A stretch of 64,000 nucleotides of DNA from Acinetobacter lwoffii (GTDB taxonomy: Bacteria; Pseudomonadota; Gammaproteobacteria; Pseudomonadales; Moraxellaceae): positions 62,001-126,000 of the forward strand of contig NZ_JALJVC010000006.1 of the NCBI RefSeq assembly GCF_022967985.1, read 5' to 3'. The notes beneath the pieces were generated by a model that did not search any database, was not told the DNA's origin, and saw only the letters and a program-made list of their open reading frames with translations. Made by a program: the position numbers and the translations under genes. Below are positions 35,876 to 45,625 of this stretch, piece after piece. The stretch's first letter is position 1; each line of letters starts with the position of its first letter.

Positions 35876-36838
35876 ATGCAATTAACGGAAGAGCAATTGC
35901 TAGCAGCATACAAAAGAATGCGCGACATTCGTGAATTTGAGGATCGACTTCACGATGAAAATAATACAGGTGATATTCCCGGTTTCATCCATTTATATAG
36001 CGGTGAGGAAGCTATTGCCGTAGGGATCTGTGAAAATTTAACAGACAAGGACTTCATTACATCAACGCATCGTGGTCATGGACATTGTATTGCTAAGGGC
36101 TGTGACATTCACGCCATGATGTTAGAAATTTTTGGCAAAGATGATGGTTTGTGTCGTGGTAAAGGCGGCTCAATGCACATTGCGGACTTAGATAAAGGCA
36201 TGCTCGGTGCAAACGGTATTGTGGGTGGTGGTCCACCTTTGGCTATTGGGGCAGCTTTAAGTGCTAAAACACTGAAAAATGGTGGGATTGGTCTATCATT
36301 TACCGGTGATGGCGGGTCAAATCAGGGCTTAACTTTTGAAGCCATTAATATGGCTGTCGTGTTAAAGCTCCCTGTCATTTTTGTTTTTGAAAATAACGGT
36401 TTTGGTGAAGGTACTGCACATGACTATGCCGTAGGCAGTAAAGACATTGCAGGTCGAGCGGCAGGTTTTGGCTTACCTGCTGAAAAAGTAGATGGAACAG
36501 ACTTTTTTGCTGTGTATGAAGTTGCACAAAAAGCCATTGAACGTGCCCGCTGTGGTGAAGGTCCGAGTGTGATTGAAACGGTAACCAACCGTTTTTATGG
36601 ACATTTTGAAGGTGATCCGGGGCTTATTCGTTCCAAAGAAGAACTGGATTATGTCAAAGAACATAAAGACCCATTGAAAATATTCCGTGAAAAAGTCAAG
36701 GATAAAATTGACGAAGCCAAACTGGATGCGATTGATGCCCAGTCTAAAGCCAATGTAGACGATGCCGTTGCAAAAGCACGCGCAGCTAAGTACCCAGAAG
36801 TCTCTCAGTTACTTACTGATGTTTACGTCTCTTACTAA
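35876..36838 (+). CDS. acoA: Acetoin dehydrogenase E1 alpha subunit (TPP-dependent)
   Basis: 320 residues. The thiamine-diphosphate motif GDGGSNQG...NMAVVLKLPVIFVFENNGFG (about residues 142-178) and the alpha-subunit opening RMRDIREFEDRLH, GFIHLYSGEEA and HRGHGHCIAKG are seen. With AcoB it oxidatively cleaves acetoin, passing the acetyl unit to AcoC. AAGGAA precedes the ATG. First gene of a six-gene operon. Confidence 0.93.
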   Translation: MQLTEEQLLAAYKRMRDIREFEDRLHDENNTGDIPGFIHLYSGEEAIAVGICENLTDKDFITSTHRGHGHCIAKGCDIHAMMLEIFGKDDGLCRGKGGSMHIADLDKGMLGANGIVGGGPPLAIGAALSAKTLKNGGIGLSFTGDGGSNQGLTFEAINMAVVLKLPVIFVFENNGFGEGTAHDYAVGSKDIAGRAAGFGLPAEKVDGTDFFAVYEVAQKAIERARCGEGPSVIETVTNRFYGHFEGDPGLIRSKEELDYVKEHKDPLKIFREKVKDKIDEAKLDAIDAQSKANVDDAVAKARAAKYPEVSQLLTDVYVSY

Positions 36839-36853
36839 AGGAATAGTAGAAAA

Positions 36854-37873
36854 ATGCCAAATAAAAGTTATCGAAACGCGATTAAAGAAGCAATTGAATT
36901 AGAAATGCGCCGAGATCCGAGTGTCATTGTGGTCGGTGAAGATGTTCGTGGTGGGCATGGTGGCAAAAATACCGATGACAATAAACTGGAAGGTTTTGGC
37001 GGTGTACTTGGTGTAACCAAAGGCTTATGGACTGAATTTGGTTCTGAGCGAGTCATTGACACCCCGATTACAGAATCGGCGATTATTGGTATGGCGGCAG
37101 GTGCTGCTGCAACGGGTTTAAGACCTGTGGCAGATTTAATGTTCATGGATTTTTACGGCGTGTGTTATGACATGCTGTATAACCAAGCGGCTAAATTCCG
37201 CTATATGTTTGGTGGCAAAGCCAAAGCGCCACTCGTTGTACGAGGCATGATCGGTGCAGGTTTTTCCGCAGCAGCGCAGCATTCTCAGTCGCCATATAAC
37301 GTGTTTGCCTCAGTGCCTGGTTTAAAAGTGGTGGTGCCTTCAAGTGCCTATGATGTGAAAGGGTTGTTGATTCAAGCCATTCGAGATGACGATCCAGTAG
37401 TCTTTTGTGAGCACAAATTGTTGTATGACATTAAGGGCGAAGTGCCAGATGAAGCCTACACTATTCCTTTTGGTGTCGCAAATTACACCCGTGAAGGCAC
37501 TGATATTACCATTATTGCCTTAAGCTTGATGGTGCATCGTGCCAATGAAGTTGCGGATAAGCTCGCAAAAGAAGGCATTTCGGTTGAAGTGGTTGACCCT
37601 CGAACCATTTCTCCATTAGACGAAGATGGCATTTTAGAATCAGTGGCGTCAACAGGTCGCGTAGTGATTGTAGATGAATCTGCGGCGCGTTGCGGTTTCG
37701 GACATGATGTGGCTGCACTCATTGCACAGAAAGGCTTTCATTATCTTAAAGCACCAATCGAGTTAGTCACTCCACCACATTCACCCGTACCATTTTCACC
37801 AGTATTAGAAAAAGAATGGCTACCCAGTGTAGAACGCATCGAACAGGCTGTACGTAAGACGTTGGAGGCTTAG
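36854..37873 (+). CDS. acoB: Acetoin dehydrogenase E1 beta subunit
   Basis: 339 residues of the transketolase pyrimidine-binding/C-terminal family: VVGEDVRGGHGG, RVIDTPITESAIIGMAAGAA, FSAAAQHSQSPYNVFA and a C-terminal VEVVDPRTISPLDEDGILESV. It forms the alpha2beta2 E1 with AcoA. The ATG follows AAAGGAATAG at 15 bp from acoA; acoC starts one base after its stop. Confidence 0.93.
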   Translation: MPNKSYRNAIKEAIELEMRRDPSVIVVGEDVRGGHGGKNTDDNKLEGFGGVLGVTKGLWTEFGSERVIDTPITESAIIGMAAGAAATGLRPVADLMFMDFYGVCYDMLYNQAAKFRYMFGGKAKAPLVVRGMIGAGFSAAAQHSQSPYNVFASVPGLKVVVPSSAYDVKGLLIQAIRDDDPVVFCEHKLLYDIKGEVPDEAYTIPFGVANYTREGTDITIIALSLMVHRANEVADKLAKEGISVEVVDPRTISPLDEDGILESVASTGRVVIVDESAARCGFGHDVAALIAQKGFHYLKAPIELVTPPHSPVPFSPVLEKEWLPSVERIEQAVRKTLEA

Positions 37874-37874
37874 G

Positions 37875-39410
37875 ATGAGCGAAATTAAAACTTTAGAAAT
37901 CCCAAAATGGGGTTTGTCCATGGAAGAGGGTACGATTGCCCAATGGCTGATTGAGGAAGGTACGCAATTTAGTAAAGGACAGGAAATTTGTGAAATTGAA
38001 ACCACAAAAATCGTCAATGTTCTTGAAGCACCTTTTGATGGCTTGCTACGCAAAATTATTGCTAAAGATGGTGACACTCTGGTTGTAGGTGGAGTTATTG
38101 CAATTTGTGCAGACGCTCAAGTTTCAGATACAGAAGTTGAAGCATTTGCACAGTCCTTAGGTGGAACACCTGCTGTAACAGAAAATAAAGCGGTAGCAGC
38201 GGTTCCTGAAAAAGTAGCTGTAGCTCAAGTTGAAACCAAAGTGCAAGCTGCTCCTAAACAGAACAGTGTTGGTAATGGATCAAAAGCGGTGACTCAGGGC
38301 GGATATTCTATTCCTGCTGCGTTACAAGGCTACCAACAAAGCGATGATATTTTTGCAACGCCACATGCCTTGAAATTGGCTGAAAAGCATAATGTAAACT
38401 TGTCTCAGATTACGGGTTCTGGACGTGAAGGTCGTATTAGTGTTCAAGATATTCAGACCGCAGTTCAAGCTGCTGGTGGTTCTTGGCCAGATGTGCGTCA
38501 TCAAGCCAGTACCAAAGCCGCGAAATCTAAAGCAGATGATAGTGATGTTCTAGCGACACCTGTTGCCCGCCGTTTGGCAAGACAATGGGGCATTAATTTG
38601 CATGATTGTCGTGCATCGGGTTCACGTGGACGAGTCTGTAAGGAAGATGTTGAAGCTGTATATCAACGTGAAAACCCTGTACAAGCTCAACATGCTGATC
38701 ATGCGCATCCAGCAGAGTTCGCAAAATTCACCACCGTGGCTATGAATGGTATGCGTAAAGCAATCGCTTCACGGCTACAAGCGGCAAAACGCAATGCACC
38801 ACATTTTCGCTTAACGATAGACTTAAATGTTGAGTCGGTTCAGGCTTTGCGTCAGCAAATTAACAGTACCGTACCGCAAGTCAAGCTGTCCATTAACGAT
38901 ATGCTGATTAAAGCTGCTGCTGCCGCACTGATCAAAGTTCCACAGGTCAACGTTCAGTTTGATGAAGAAAATCAGCAAATTTTACAGTTTGAGCAGGCTG
39001 ATATTTCGGTTGCTGTGGCCATCGAAAATGGACTGATCACGCCAATTATCAAAGCAGCGAACCATAAATCTTTGGCACAGATTTCCAATGATATGCGTGA
39101 TCTGGCGACACGTGCCAAAACTGGAAAATTAACGCCTGATGAGTTTCAAGGTGGAAGTTTCAGTATTTCCAATTTGGGAATGCTGGGTATTCAGCAGTTT
39201 GATGCCATTATTAACCCACCTCAAGGTGCAATTCTAGCCCTAGGTGCAGCAGAGAAACGTGCTGTCGTCGAACATGATGAGATTGTTGTTCGCCAAATGG
39301 TGACAGCAACATTGTCTTGTGATCATCGTGTCATTGATGGTGCGTTGGGTGCTCAATTCCTATCAGCGTTTAAGCAGTTTGTCGAAAATCCTGCATTAAT
39401 TTTGGTGTAG
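37875..39410 (+). CDS. acoC: Acetoin dehydrogenase E2, dihydrolipoamide acetyltransferase with two E3-binding domains
   Basis: 511 residues: one lipoyl domain (about 1-80, lipoyl Lys45 in EIETTKIVN), then two separate peripheral-subunit-binding domains, FATPHALKLAEKHNVNL...SGREGRIS (about 155-190) and LATPVARRLARQWGINL...SGSRGRVC (about 225-260), linked by Ala/Lys-rich spacers, and the catalytic domain (about 285-511) with the conserved SCDHRVIDGA motif. It accepts the acetyl unit and passes it to CoA. Two binding domains in one E2 chain are unusual. Confidence 0.92.
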   Translation: MSEIKTLEIPKWGLSMEEGTIAQWLIEEGTQFSKGQEICEIETTKIVNVLEAPFDGLLRKIIAKDGDTLVVGGVIAICADAQVSDTEVEAFAQSLGGTPAVTENKAVAAVPEKVAVAQVETKVQAAPKQNSVGNGSKAVTQGGYSIPAALQGYQQSDDIFATPHALKLAEKHNVNLSQITGSGREGRISVQDIQTAVQAAGGSWPDVRHQASTKAAKSKADDSDVLATPVARRLARQWGINLHDCRASGSRGRVCKEDVEAVYQRENPVQAQHADHAHPAEFAKFTTVAMNGMRKAIASRLQAAKRNAPHFRLTIDLNVESVQALRQQINSTVPQVKLSINDMLIKAAAAALIKVPQVNVQFDEENQQILQFEQADISVAVAIENGLITPIIKAANHKSLAQISNDMRDLATRAKTGKLTPDEFQGGSFSISNLGMLGIQQFDAIINPPQGAILALGAAEKRAVVEHDEIVVRQMVTATLSCDHRVIDGALGAQFLSAFKQFVENPALILV

Positions 39411-39421
39411 GAGGAATAGCC

Positions 39422-40822
39422 ATGTCAGATACACAATTTGATCTTGTGGTTATTGGTGCTGGTCCTGGAGGATATGTCGCTGCAATTCGCGCAGCGCAAC
39501 TGGGATTAAAAACTGCAATCGTTGAAAAACAACACTTAGGCGGAGTGTGTCTTAATTGGGGATGCATTCCAACCAAGGCATTATTGAGCGGGGCTGCGCT
39601 TGCGCAGCAGTTCAAACATGCAGAACAGTTTGGTTTTACGCTTAACGCGATTGATTTTGACATTCAAAAACTGGTCCATCATAGCAGACAGGTTTCTGAG
39701 CAACTCGTGCAAGGTATCGGTCAATTATTGAAAAAAAATCAAATCACTGTTTTTAACGCAGCAGCCCAGTTTATTGCCAAAGAGCAATTAGAGCTTACAG
39801 ATACGAATGGTCAAAAACAGCAGATTTCTGCACCACATATTATTGTCGCAACAGGTGCACGTGCAGCCAATTTGCCTCATATTCCTGTAGATGGTCGTCA
39901 GGTCTGGAGTTATAAAGAGGCTTTAGTTCCAGAACAATTACCAAAATCTTTACTGGTCATTGGTTCGGGTGCTATAGGCAGTGAGTTTGCAAGCCTATAC
40001 CAAGACTTAGGCTGCCAAGTCACCTTGGTTGATATTGCAAAGCAGATTCTCCCTAGCGAAGACATTGAAGTTGCGAAGTATGTACAAAAGCAATTTGAAC
40101 AGCAGGGTATGCAGGTTTTAACCGAAGCGACCGTAAAAAAAATAGAAACTGATCATACTCAAGTACATTGTCATATTGAAACTGCCGCAGGTGTGCAAAT
40201 CATTAGCGTTGAAAAGGTACTTTCAGCTATTGGCGTGAAACCAAATGCTGAAAATCTGGGCCTAGACGCTTTGGGTGTTGAACTTGAGAATGGTTTTATC
40301 AAAGTTGACTCATGCTGTAAAACCAATGTTGTGGGCGTTTATGCAATTGGTGATGTCGCAGGCGCACCCTGTCTGGCACACAAAGCCAGTCATGAAGCCA
40401 TTCTTTGTGTGGAGAAAATTGCAGGCCTGAGTCATGTACATGCTTTAGATCGTACTCAAATTCCGGGCTGTATTTTCACCCATCCGCAAGTGGCCAGTAT
40501 TGGTTTGACCGAACAGAAAGCGAAAGCTGCGGGTTTGAATATCAATGTGGGTAAGTTCCCTTTACAAGCCAATGGTAAGGCATTGGCTTTGGGCGATAGC
40601 GCAGGATTTGTTAAAACCATTTTTAGTCAGGAAACAGGGGAATTGTTAGGTGCTCACATGGTCGGACATGAAGTCACCGAACACATTCAAGGTTTTGCCA
40701 TCGCAAAATACCTAGAAGCTACGGATGAAAGCCTAGCGAAGGTCATTTTCCCTCATCCTACTTTGTCTGAGGCGATGCATGAGTCGGTATTGTCGGCGAT
40801 GCAACGTGCAATCCATATTTAA
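39422..40822 (+). CDS. acoL: Dihydrolipoamide dehydrogenase E3 of the acetoin complex
   Basis: 466 residues with the FAD motif VIGAGPGGYVAAIRAA (about 10-25), the redox-active disulfide GGVCLNWGCIPTKAL (about 40-54), the NAD motif VIGSGAIGSEFA and the C-terminal HPTLSEAMHE catalytic His/Glu. It reoxidises the lipoyl group of AcoC. AGGAGG precedes the ATG, 11 bp after acoC. Confidence 0.93.
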   Translation: MSDTQFDLVVIGAGPGGYVAAIRAAQLGLKTAIVEKQHLGGVCLNWGCIPTKALLSGAALAQQFKHAEQFGFTLNAIDFDIQKLVHHSRQVSEQLVQGIGQLLKKNQITVFNAAAQFIAKEQLELTDTNGQKQQISAPHIIVATGARAANLPHIPVDGRQVWSYKEALVPEQLPKSLLVIGSGAIGSEFASLYQDLGCQVTLVDIAKQILPSEDIEVAKYVQKQFEQQGMQVLTEATVKKIETDHTQVHCHIETAAGVQIISVEKVLSAIGVKPNAENLGLDALGVELENGFIKVDSCCKTNVVGVYAIGDVAGAPCLAHKASHEAILCVEKIAGLSHVHALDRTQIPGCIFTHPQVASIGLTEQKAKAAGLNINVGKFPLQANGKALALGDSAGFVKTIFSQETGELLGAHMVGHEVTEHIQGFAIAKYLEATDESLAKVIFPHPTLSEAMHESVLSAMQRAIHI

Positions 40823-40833
40823 GGAGTCGCGAC

Positions 40834-41619
40834 ATGCCTAGAGGTTTAAACAATAAAGTTGCATTAATTACGGGTGCGGCACAAGGTATTGGACGCGGTA
40901 TTGCCTTACGTTTAGCACAAGAAGGTGTTCATATTGGATTGGTCGATCTTCACCAAGAAAAGTTAAATACTGTTCAACAAGAGGTTGAAGCCTTTGGCGT
41001 AAAAGCCACCACATTTATTGCGGATATTTCAGATCCAATACAAATCAGTGACGCTATTAATCATGCAGAATCGACACTTAATGGTTTTGATATCATGATT
41101 AATAATGCAGGTATTGCACAAGTCAAAGCTTTGGCAGAAGTAACGCCGAGTGAATTTAACCAAATTATAAACATCAATGTCGGTGGTGTACTTTGGGGGA
41201 TTCAAGCCGCAGCAAATAAATTTAAACAACGCCAACAGGCTGGAAAAATTATTAATGCATGCTCAATAGCAGGTCATGAAGGCTTTGCTTTACTCGGTGT
41301 TTATTCGGCAACTAAATTTGCAGTTCGTGCATTGACGCAAGCTGCGGCTAAAGAATATGCCAGTGTTGAAATTACTGTAAATAGTTATTGTCCGGGTGTT
41401 GTTGGTACAGACATGTGGGTCGAAATAGATCAGCGGTTCTCTGAAATTACAGGTGCACCAATTGGTCAAACGTATAAAAAATATGTAGATGGTATTGCTT
41501 TAGGACGTGCTGAAACACCAGATGACGTGGCTGCATTAGTTGCATTTTTAGCCAGCGAGGATGCAAACTATATTACAGGTCAGTCTATTTTGACAGATGG
41601 TGGAATGGTTTACCGTTAA
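40834..41619 (+). CDS. budC: Acetoin reductase / 2,3-butanediol dehydrogenase (SDR)
   Basis: 261 residues, short-chain dehydrogenase with TGAAQGIG (14-21), NNAGIA (about 90-95), Ser and YSATK catalytic residues (about 141-160), and GQSILTDGGMVYR at the end, typical of diacetyl/acetoin reductases. It interconverts acetoin and one butanediol stereoisomer with NAD(H). GGAGTCG precedes the ATG. With the next gene it lets butanediol feed into the acetoin complex. Confidence 0.85.
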   Translation: MPRGLNNKVALITGAAQGIGRGIALRLAQEGVHIGLVDLHQEKLNTVQQEVEAFGVKATTFIADISDPIQISDAINHAESTLNGFDIMINNAGIAQVKALAEVTPSEFNQIININVGGVLWGIQAAANKFKQRQQAGKIINACSIAGHEGFALLGVYSATKFAVRALTQAAAKEYASVEITVNSYCPGVVGTDMWVEIDQRFSEITGAPIGQTYKKYVDGIALGRAETPDDVAALVAFLASEDANYITGQSILTDGGMVYR

Positions 41620-41640
41620 TATCAACATGAGGAATACACA

Positions 41641-42699
41641 ATGAAAGCAGCTCGTTTTTATGATCGAGGGGATATTCGAATTGAAGATATCCCTGAACCG
41701 AAAGTACTTCCAGGCACAGTTGGAATTCAAGTTGCGTGGTGTGGTATTTGCGGTACAGATTTACATGAATTCATGGAAGGTCCTATTTTTATTCCACCTT
41801 GTGGTCACCCACACCCAATTTCGGGAGAATCTGCACCTGTAACAATGGGACATGAATTTTCAGGCGTGGTTTATGCAGTTGGAGAGGGTGTAGACGATAT
41901 CCAAATTGGACAACATGTCGTAGTTGAACCCTACATTATTGCTGACGATGTGCCGACTGGCCCGAATGATAAGTATCATTTATCAAAAAATATGAACTTT
42001 ATTGGTTTAGGTGGACGTGGTGGCGGTCTTTCTGAAAAAATTGCAGTTCAACGACGTTGGGTACATCCTATTTCAAATGATATTCCCTTAGACCAAGCAG
42101 CGTTGATAGAACCTTTATCTGTCGGTCATCATGCTTATGTCAGAAGTGGTGCAAAAGCTGGCGATATAGCATTGGTTGGTGGAGCAGGCCCTATAGGCTT
42201 ACTTTTATCAGCCATTTTAAAGGCCAAAGGTCTCACAGTCATCATTACTGAGCTGAGTGCAAAACGTAAAGAAAAAGCGATAGAGGCTGGCGTTGCAGAT
42301 TATGTATTAGATCCCTCCCAAGTTGATGTGGTTGATGAAGTAATGAAAATTACTGAAGGCCGCGGTGTAGATGTCGCTTTTGAATGTAGTAGTGTCAATA
42401 AAGTCATGGATACATTGGTGGCTGCAATGAAACCAACTGGTGTGGTTGTTATCGTTTCTATTTGGAGCCATCCTGCCACAATTAATGTACATAGTGTGGT
42501 GATGAAAGAGCTAGATATTCGTGGCACGATTGCTTATGTAAATGACCATCAGGAAACCATCCGTTTAATCGAGCAAGGTAAGATTAATTTAGAACCTTTT
42601 ATTACTCAACGTATTGCATTAGATGATCTTGTTTCCAAAGGCTTTGAAACGCTGATTCATAATAATGAGTCTGCAGTAAAAATTATTGTTCATCCATAG
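41641..42699 (+). CDS. bdhA: 2,3-butanediol dehydrogenase (zinc MDR family)
   Basis: 352 residues of the medium-chain zinc alcohol dehydrogenase family: zinc Cys in CGICGTDLHEF (about 37-47), GHEFSGVV (about 77-84), the NAD motif VGGAGPIGLLL (about 179-189). The insertion FIPPCGHPHPIS after the first motif is characteristic of butanediol dehydrogenases. It oxidises 2,3-butanediol to acetoin. Last gene of the aco operon, 21 bp after budC. Confidence 0.88.
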   Translation: MKAARFYDRGDIRIEDIPEPKVLPGTVGIQVAWCGICGTDLHEFMEGPIFIPPCGHPHPISGESAPVTMGHEFSGVVYAVGEGVDDIQIGQHVVVEPYIIADDVPTGPNDKYHLSKNMNFIGLGGRGGGLSEKIAVQRRWVHPISNDIPLDQAALIEPLSVGHHAYVRSGAKAGDIALVGGAGPIGLLLSAILKAKGLTVIITELSAKRKEKAIEAGVADYVLDPSQVDVVDEVMKITEGRGVDVAFECSSVNKVMDTLVAAMKPTGVVVIVSIWSHPATINVHSVVMKELDIRGTIAYVNDHQETIRLIEQGKINLEPFITQRIALDDLVSKGFETLIHNNESAVKIIVHP

Positions 42700-43022
42700 T
42701 AAAGCCTAATTTGAATAAGCTAGAAATAAACTCTATGTCTATGTAGCTATTTCTAATATCTTTATCGATAGGAAATGAGTCTGTACCTACAGATTCATTC
42801 TCAAATTTACAGTGTTGAGTGCCAGTATGATTTTGATCATACAGCCTAGTAAAGATAGAAAATAAGTTTTTAAATAAACCAGAGGGATATAGACTAAATT
42901 TTGCTAGGAGAGTGGTGGCAGTCCACCACCAATTAAAAGGTGTCTACAAAATCATTGGCTATTCAATAAGTTTAGTTTACTGCTTGGTATAAAATATTAG
43001 GCTGAGGTTGGGGTTTTGAAAG
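42700..43022. other. Spacer after the aco operon with a small hairpin
   Basis: About 320 bases with no gene. The only clear structure is a perfect stem at 42912-42929: GTGGTGG, loop CAGT, CCACCAC. It lacks a T run on either strand, so it is not a typical terminator. It might be the operon's 3' end structure or a trace of recombination. Confidence 0.5.
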
Positions 43023-43256
43023 CTACGATTTCTGTTTGGCTTTTTGGCGTAAGACATACAAATATAAGCTTTCTACTTTTTCACGTGCCCATGGTGTGGT
43101 ACGTAAAAATCGCAATGATGACTTAACACTTGGATCTATGCAAAAACATCTAATTTCAATTTTACGACTTAAGCCTTCAAAGCCACCGTAGTAATCCAAT
43201 AACTCATCCAAAATGTCAGCAAGTTTTTTGCCGTGTAGAGGGTCATTGGAGGCGTT
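43023..43256 (-). CDS. VF530-family (DUF2132) small DNA-binding-type protein
   Basis: 77 residues. DPLHGKKLADILDELLDYYGGFEGL, IRCFCIDPSVKSSLRFLRTTPWAREKVE follow the compact all-alpha VF530 family closely. The ATG at 43256 fits the family start; the longer frame to 43346 adds an unrelated extension. The family is widespread in gammaproteobacteria and has been described structurally as putative DNA-binding. No biological role is known to me. It stands alone between the aco cassette and the IS remnant. Confidence 0.85.
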   Translation of the reverse strand, partial: NASNDPLHGKKLADILDELLDYYGGFEGLSRKIEIRCFCIDPSVKSSLRFLRTTPWAREKVESLYLYVLRQKAKQKS

Positions 43257-43623
43257 CATAATAAATAAACCATATTTTTGGAGGCCATTATTATAACCTG
43301 AGCTAGTTGAAAAATGGGAGGGTTGAAATTTAAACATAATTAACATTGATGTGTGCTGAAATAGCAGGAGACATTCACTTGTGAGATTCTAGTCAGCCGA
43401 CTTGTAAAAATCTTCTGCCATTTGATTTGGTGTCTTAAAATGTAGACCTTTCTTTTTATAGAATAAGACCTTAAAGAAAATCTATTTAACTGAAGCAAAC
43501 ATAAAAGTGCATTACTAATTTGACAGATAATAAAACCTGATTTAATCTATATCAGAAATAATGAACAAATTAGCAGGTGTTATTTATTTAACATAATATA
43601 CATTATACGAAATGCATTTGTAA
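43257..43623. other. AT-rich spacer before the IS remnant
   Basis: About 370 bases with no open frame of note. It includes the promoter region of the VF530 gene. Nothing else recognised. Confidence 0.5.
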
Positions 43624-43965
43624 CTCCAAAATAGAAATGTCCGGTTTCTCCAAAGTAAAAATGTCCGCTTTTAGAATATGCACTTTTGCAATTTCCTTAG
43701 CGGACGGTTTGATATGTTGGTGTCTATGTCTGACAAAGAAATTCAACGTCTTGCAGAACTGCAAGACGTTCGAGATCAAAGTATTACACAAGTCCGTGCT
43801 GCTGAAATTCTGAATCTTTCAATCCATCAAATACTCGGTTATTACATATCTGATGCATGCCAGATGTGGCCAAGCGGGTCATCGTCGCCATGACGATCTG
43901 TTAAAATCAGAATGCCTTGCCATTATTTCTGAACATCTGCTTAGCTTTGGCCCTACATTATCAGC
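43624..43965 (+). mobile_element. Remnant of an ISNCY-type insertion sequence (left end plus broken transposase)
   Basis: Two nearly identical 21-bp direct repeats with a 24-bp period (43624-43644 and 43648-43668, both CTCCAAA...AAATGTCCG) mark the element end. A transposase start follows: LVSMSDKEIQRLAELQDVRD...TQVRAAEILNLSIHQI, the helix-turn-helix opening of ISNCY/IS481-like transposases (from about 43714). The frame then breaks near 43840, and the reading resumes in another frame (GHRRHDDLLKSECLAIISEHLLSFGPTL) up to 43965, where it stops against the esterase gene. The catalytic part and right end are gone. Confidence 0.75.
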
Positions 43966-44727
43966 TTAATTCAAAAAGGCTTTCATGTGCTGGATCACTT
44001 CTTCTGGTTTTTCACCATGTAGCCAATGTCCTGTATTTTCAATGCATTCAATTTTCGCCTGAGAAAATTGTTCATTGATTGCCGCAAAATGTTCAGGTTT
44101 TGAGATATAAAAAGAATTACCGCCACGAAGAAATAAAGCTGGCTGATTCATTTTTTCGACCTTTTCCCAGGCCATAATATCTGGATAATGATCAAATAAA
44201 GCCTGAACATTAAAGAGCCATTGCCCTTTATTAAAGGATTTTAATAAAAATTGAATCACCATTTCTTCATGAATATGTTCACGCATAATTTTTGCTGCCT
44301 CAAGTCGTGAAGTAACATTTGCTTGCTGCACAGCAAATAAGGCTTTAAAAATTTCAGTATGATGATTCTCATGATATTGGATTGGTGTAATATCTAGGAC
44401 GACCAACCTTTCAGTTTTTACGCGGGCTAAGTCCGCTATTTTCATAGCAATTTTCCCACCCATGGAATGCCCTACTATTACGAACTTTTGGATATTTAAA
44501 CTCGATAAAGTTTCTATTACGTCTTCTGCCATAAGCTGATAATTTAAGTTTGAACTATGAGCAGAAAGACCATGATTGCGTATATCAATTTGAAGCACGG
44601 TTCTTTGCTCAGAAAAATATCGAGCTAGTATCCCTAAATTACTTAAACTACCGAATAAACCATGAATAAAGACCATTGGAGATAGTACTGACGTTTCGTG
44701 GTGTTGAAGTTGATAATTTAGGATCAT
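43966..44727 (-). CDS. Alpha/beta-hydrolase esterase, YbfF-like
   Basis: 253 residues of the alpha/beta-hydrolase fold: HGLFGS oxyanion loop (about 23-28), DIRNHG, nucleophile Ser in VGHSMGG (about 90-96), and catalytic His in TGHWLHGEKP near the end. The motifs and size match the YbfF acyl-CoA/ester hydrolase family. Its last codons abut the IS remnant, yet the C-terminus looks complete. Two copies of an 11-bp repeat lie about 90-130 bp upstream of its start. Confidence 0.85.
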   Translation of the reverse strand: MILNYQLQHHETSVLSPMVFIHGLFGSLSNLGILARYFSEQRTVLQIDIRNHGLSAHSSNLNYQLMAEDVIETLSSLNIQKFVIVGHSMGGKIAMKIADLARVKTERLVVLDITPIQYHENHHTEIFKALFAVQQANVTSRLEAAKIMREHIHEEMVIQFLLKSFNKGQWLFNVQALFDHYPDIMAWEKVEKMNQPALFLRGGNSFYISKPEHFAAINEQFSQAKIECIENTGHWLHGEKPEEVIQHMKAFLN

Positions 44728-45625
44728 TTGAGTATTCCGTGATTTCTTTATTTAAATGTTTATAGTGGGTTTATATTGGGAATTAATCAATTGCGAAATT
44801 TTTAAATATAAAATTTTGCTTAGGCTATTCTTTGAGGTTATTTTTTTGCTTAGGCTAAATAATTTATAATCGATTCATAAGTATTTTAAATTACGATTTA
44901 AAATCTGGAGGGATATCTGGTTATACATATGAAAGAAGATGGTTGAATTGTGATGCTGGATGGTGATGTAGAATAAATATAATTAATAAAAATCTTAAAA
45001 CTGGGATTTAATAACATATAAACCACTTTTATGTCGGAGTTTTTCTTAAACTAATTCTCTGTTATTGAAATATACTGAGGGAATTTTGAAAATATTTCTT
45101 TAATTATTCATTACTTATTATTTGTAAAAAAATGACTATTCATAAGTAGCTTATTAATCGACTTGATTCTTTTTAGAATAATAGGTCTTAAGTCCAAATG
45201 AGTTACAGACAGTAAACATCAGTATTATAAATTTCCTCCTCTCCCTTTCTTAGGAAATTTGTTAAACCTATGTGTTGCTTAGGCTATTTTAGTATCTTAG
45301 GATGCTTAAATATAAGCGTGCAATTACGTTATCCTACTTAAATTGTCCTGATCAAGAAATTACATCACATAAATAAGATATTTTTAGAAAATTATAAAAA
45401 TCCAGATTATTCATTTATTCTTATCAATATATTGACTACTGCTGATATATCCCCGAGATATGAGGTGATTCTGTCAAAATTAATTTAACAGATTCTTTAT
45501 TAAAATTATTCTAATGAGGGCTTTTTAGATTTTAATGTCTGTAAAATCTGGTTGTGAAATAGACTTACCTACTTAATTTTTATTCCACTGCAAAAAACTT
45601 TCAAGATAGAAAAGTATTTTATAAC
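44728..45625. other. Long AT-rich intergenic region with three copies of TGCTTAGGCTA
   Basis: About 900 bases without a credible gene. The 11-mer TGCTTAGGCTA occurs exactly at 44817-44827, 44847-44857 (30 bp apart) and 45276-45286, with a fourth copy at 47409-47419. The esterase promoter must lie near the left edge. Nothing else recognised. Confidence 0.6.

Noticed and set aside
42912..42929. Terminator of the aco operon
   Set aside because: The stem is perfect but no T run follows on either strand, so it is reported only as a structure.
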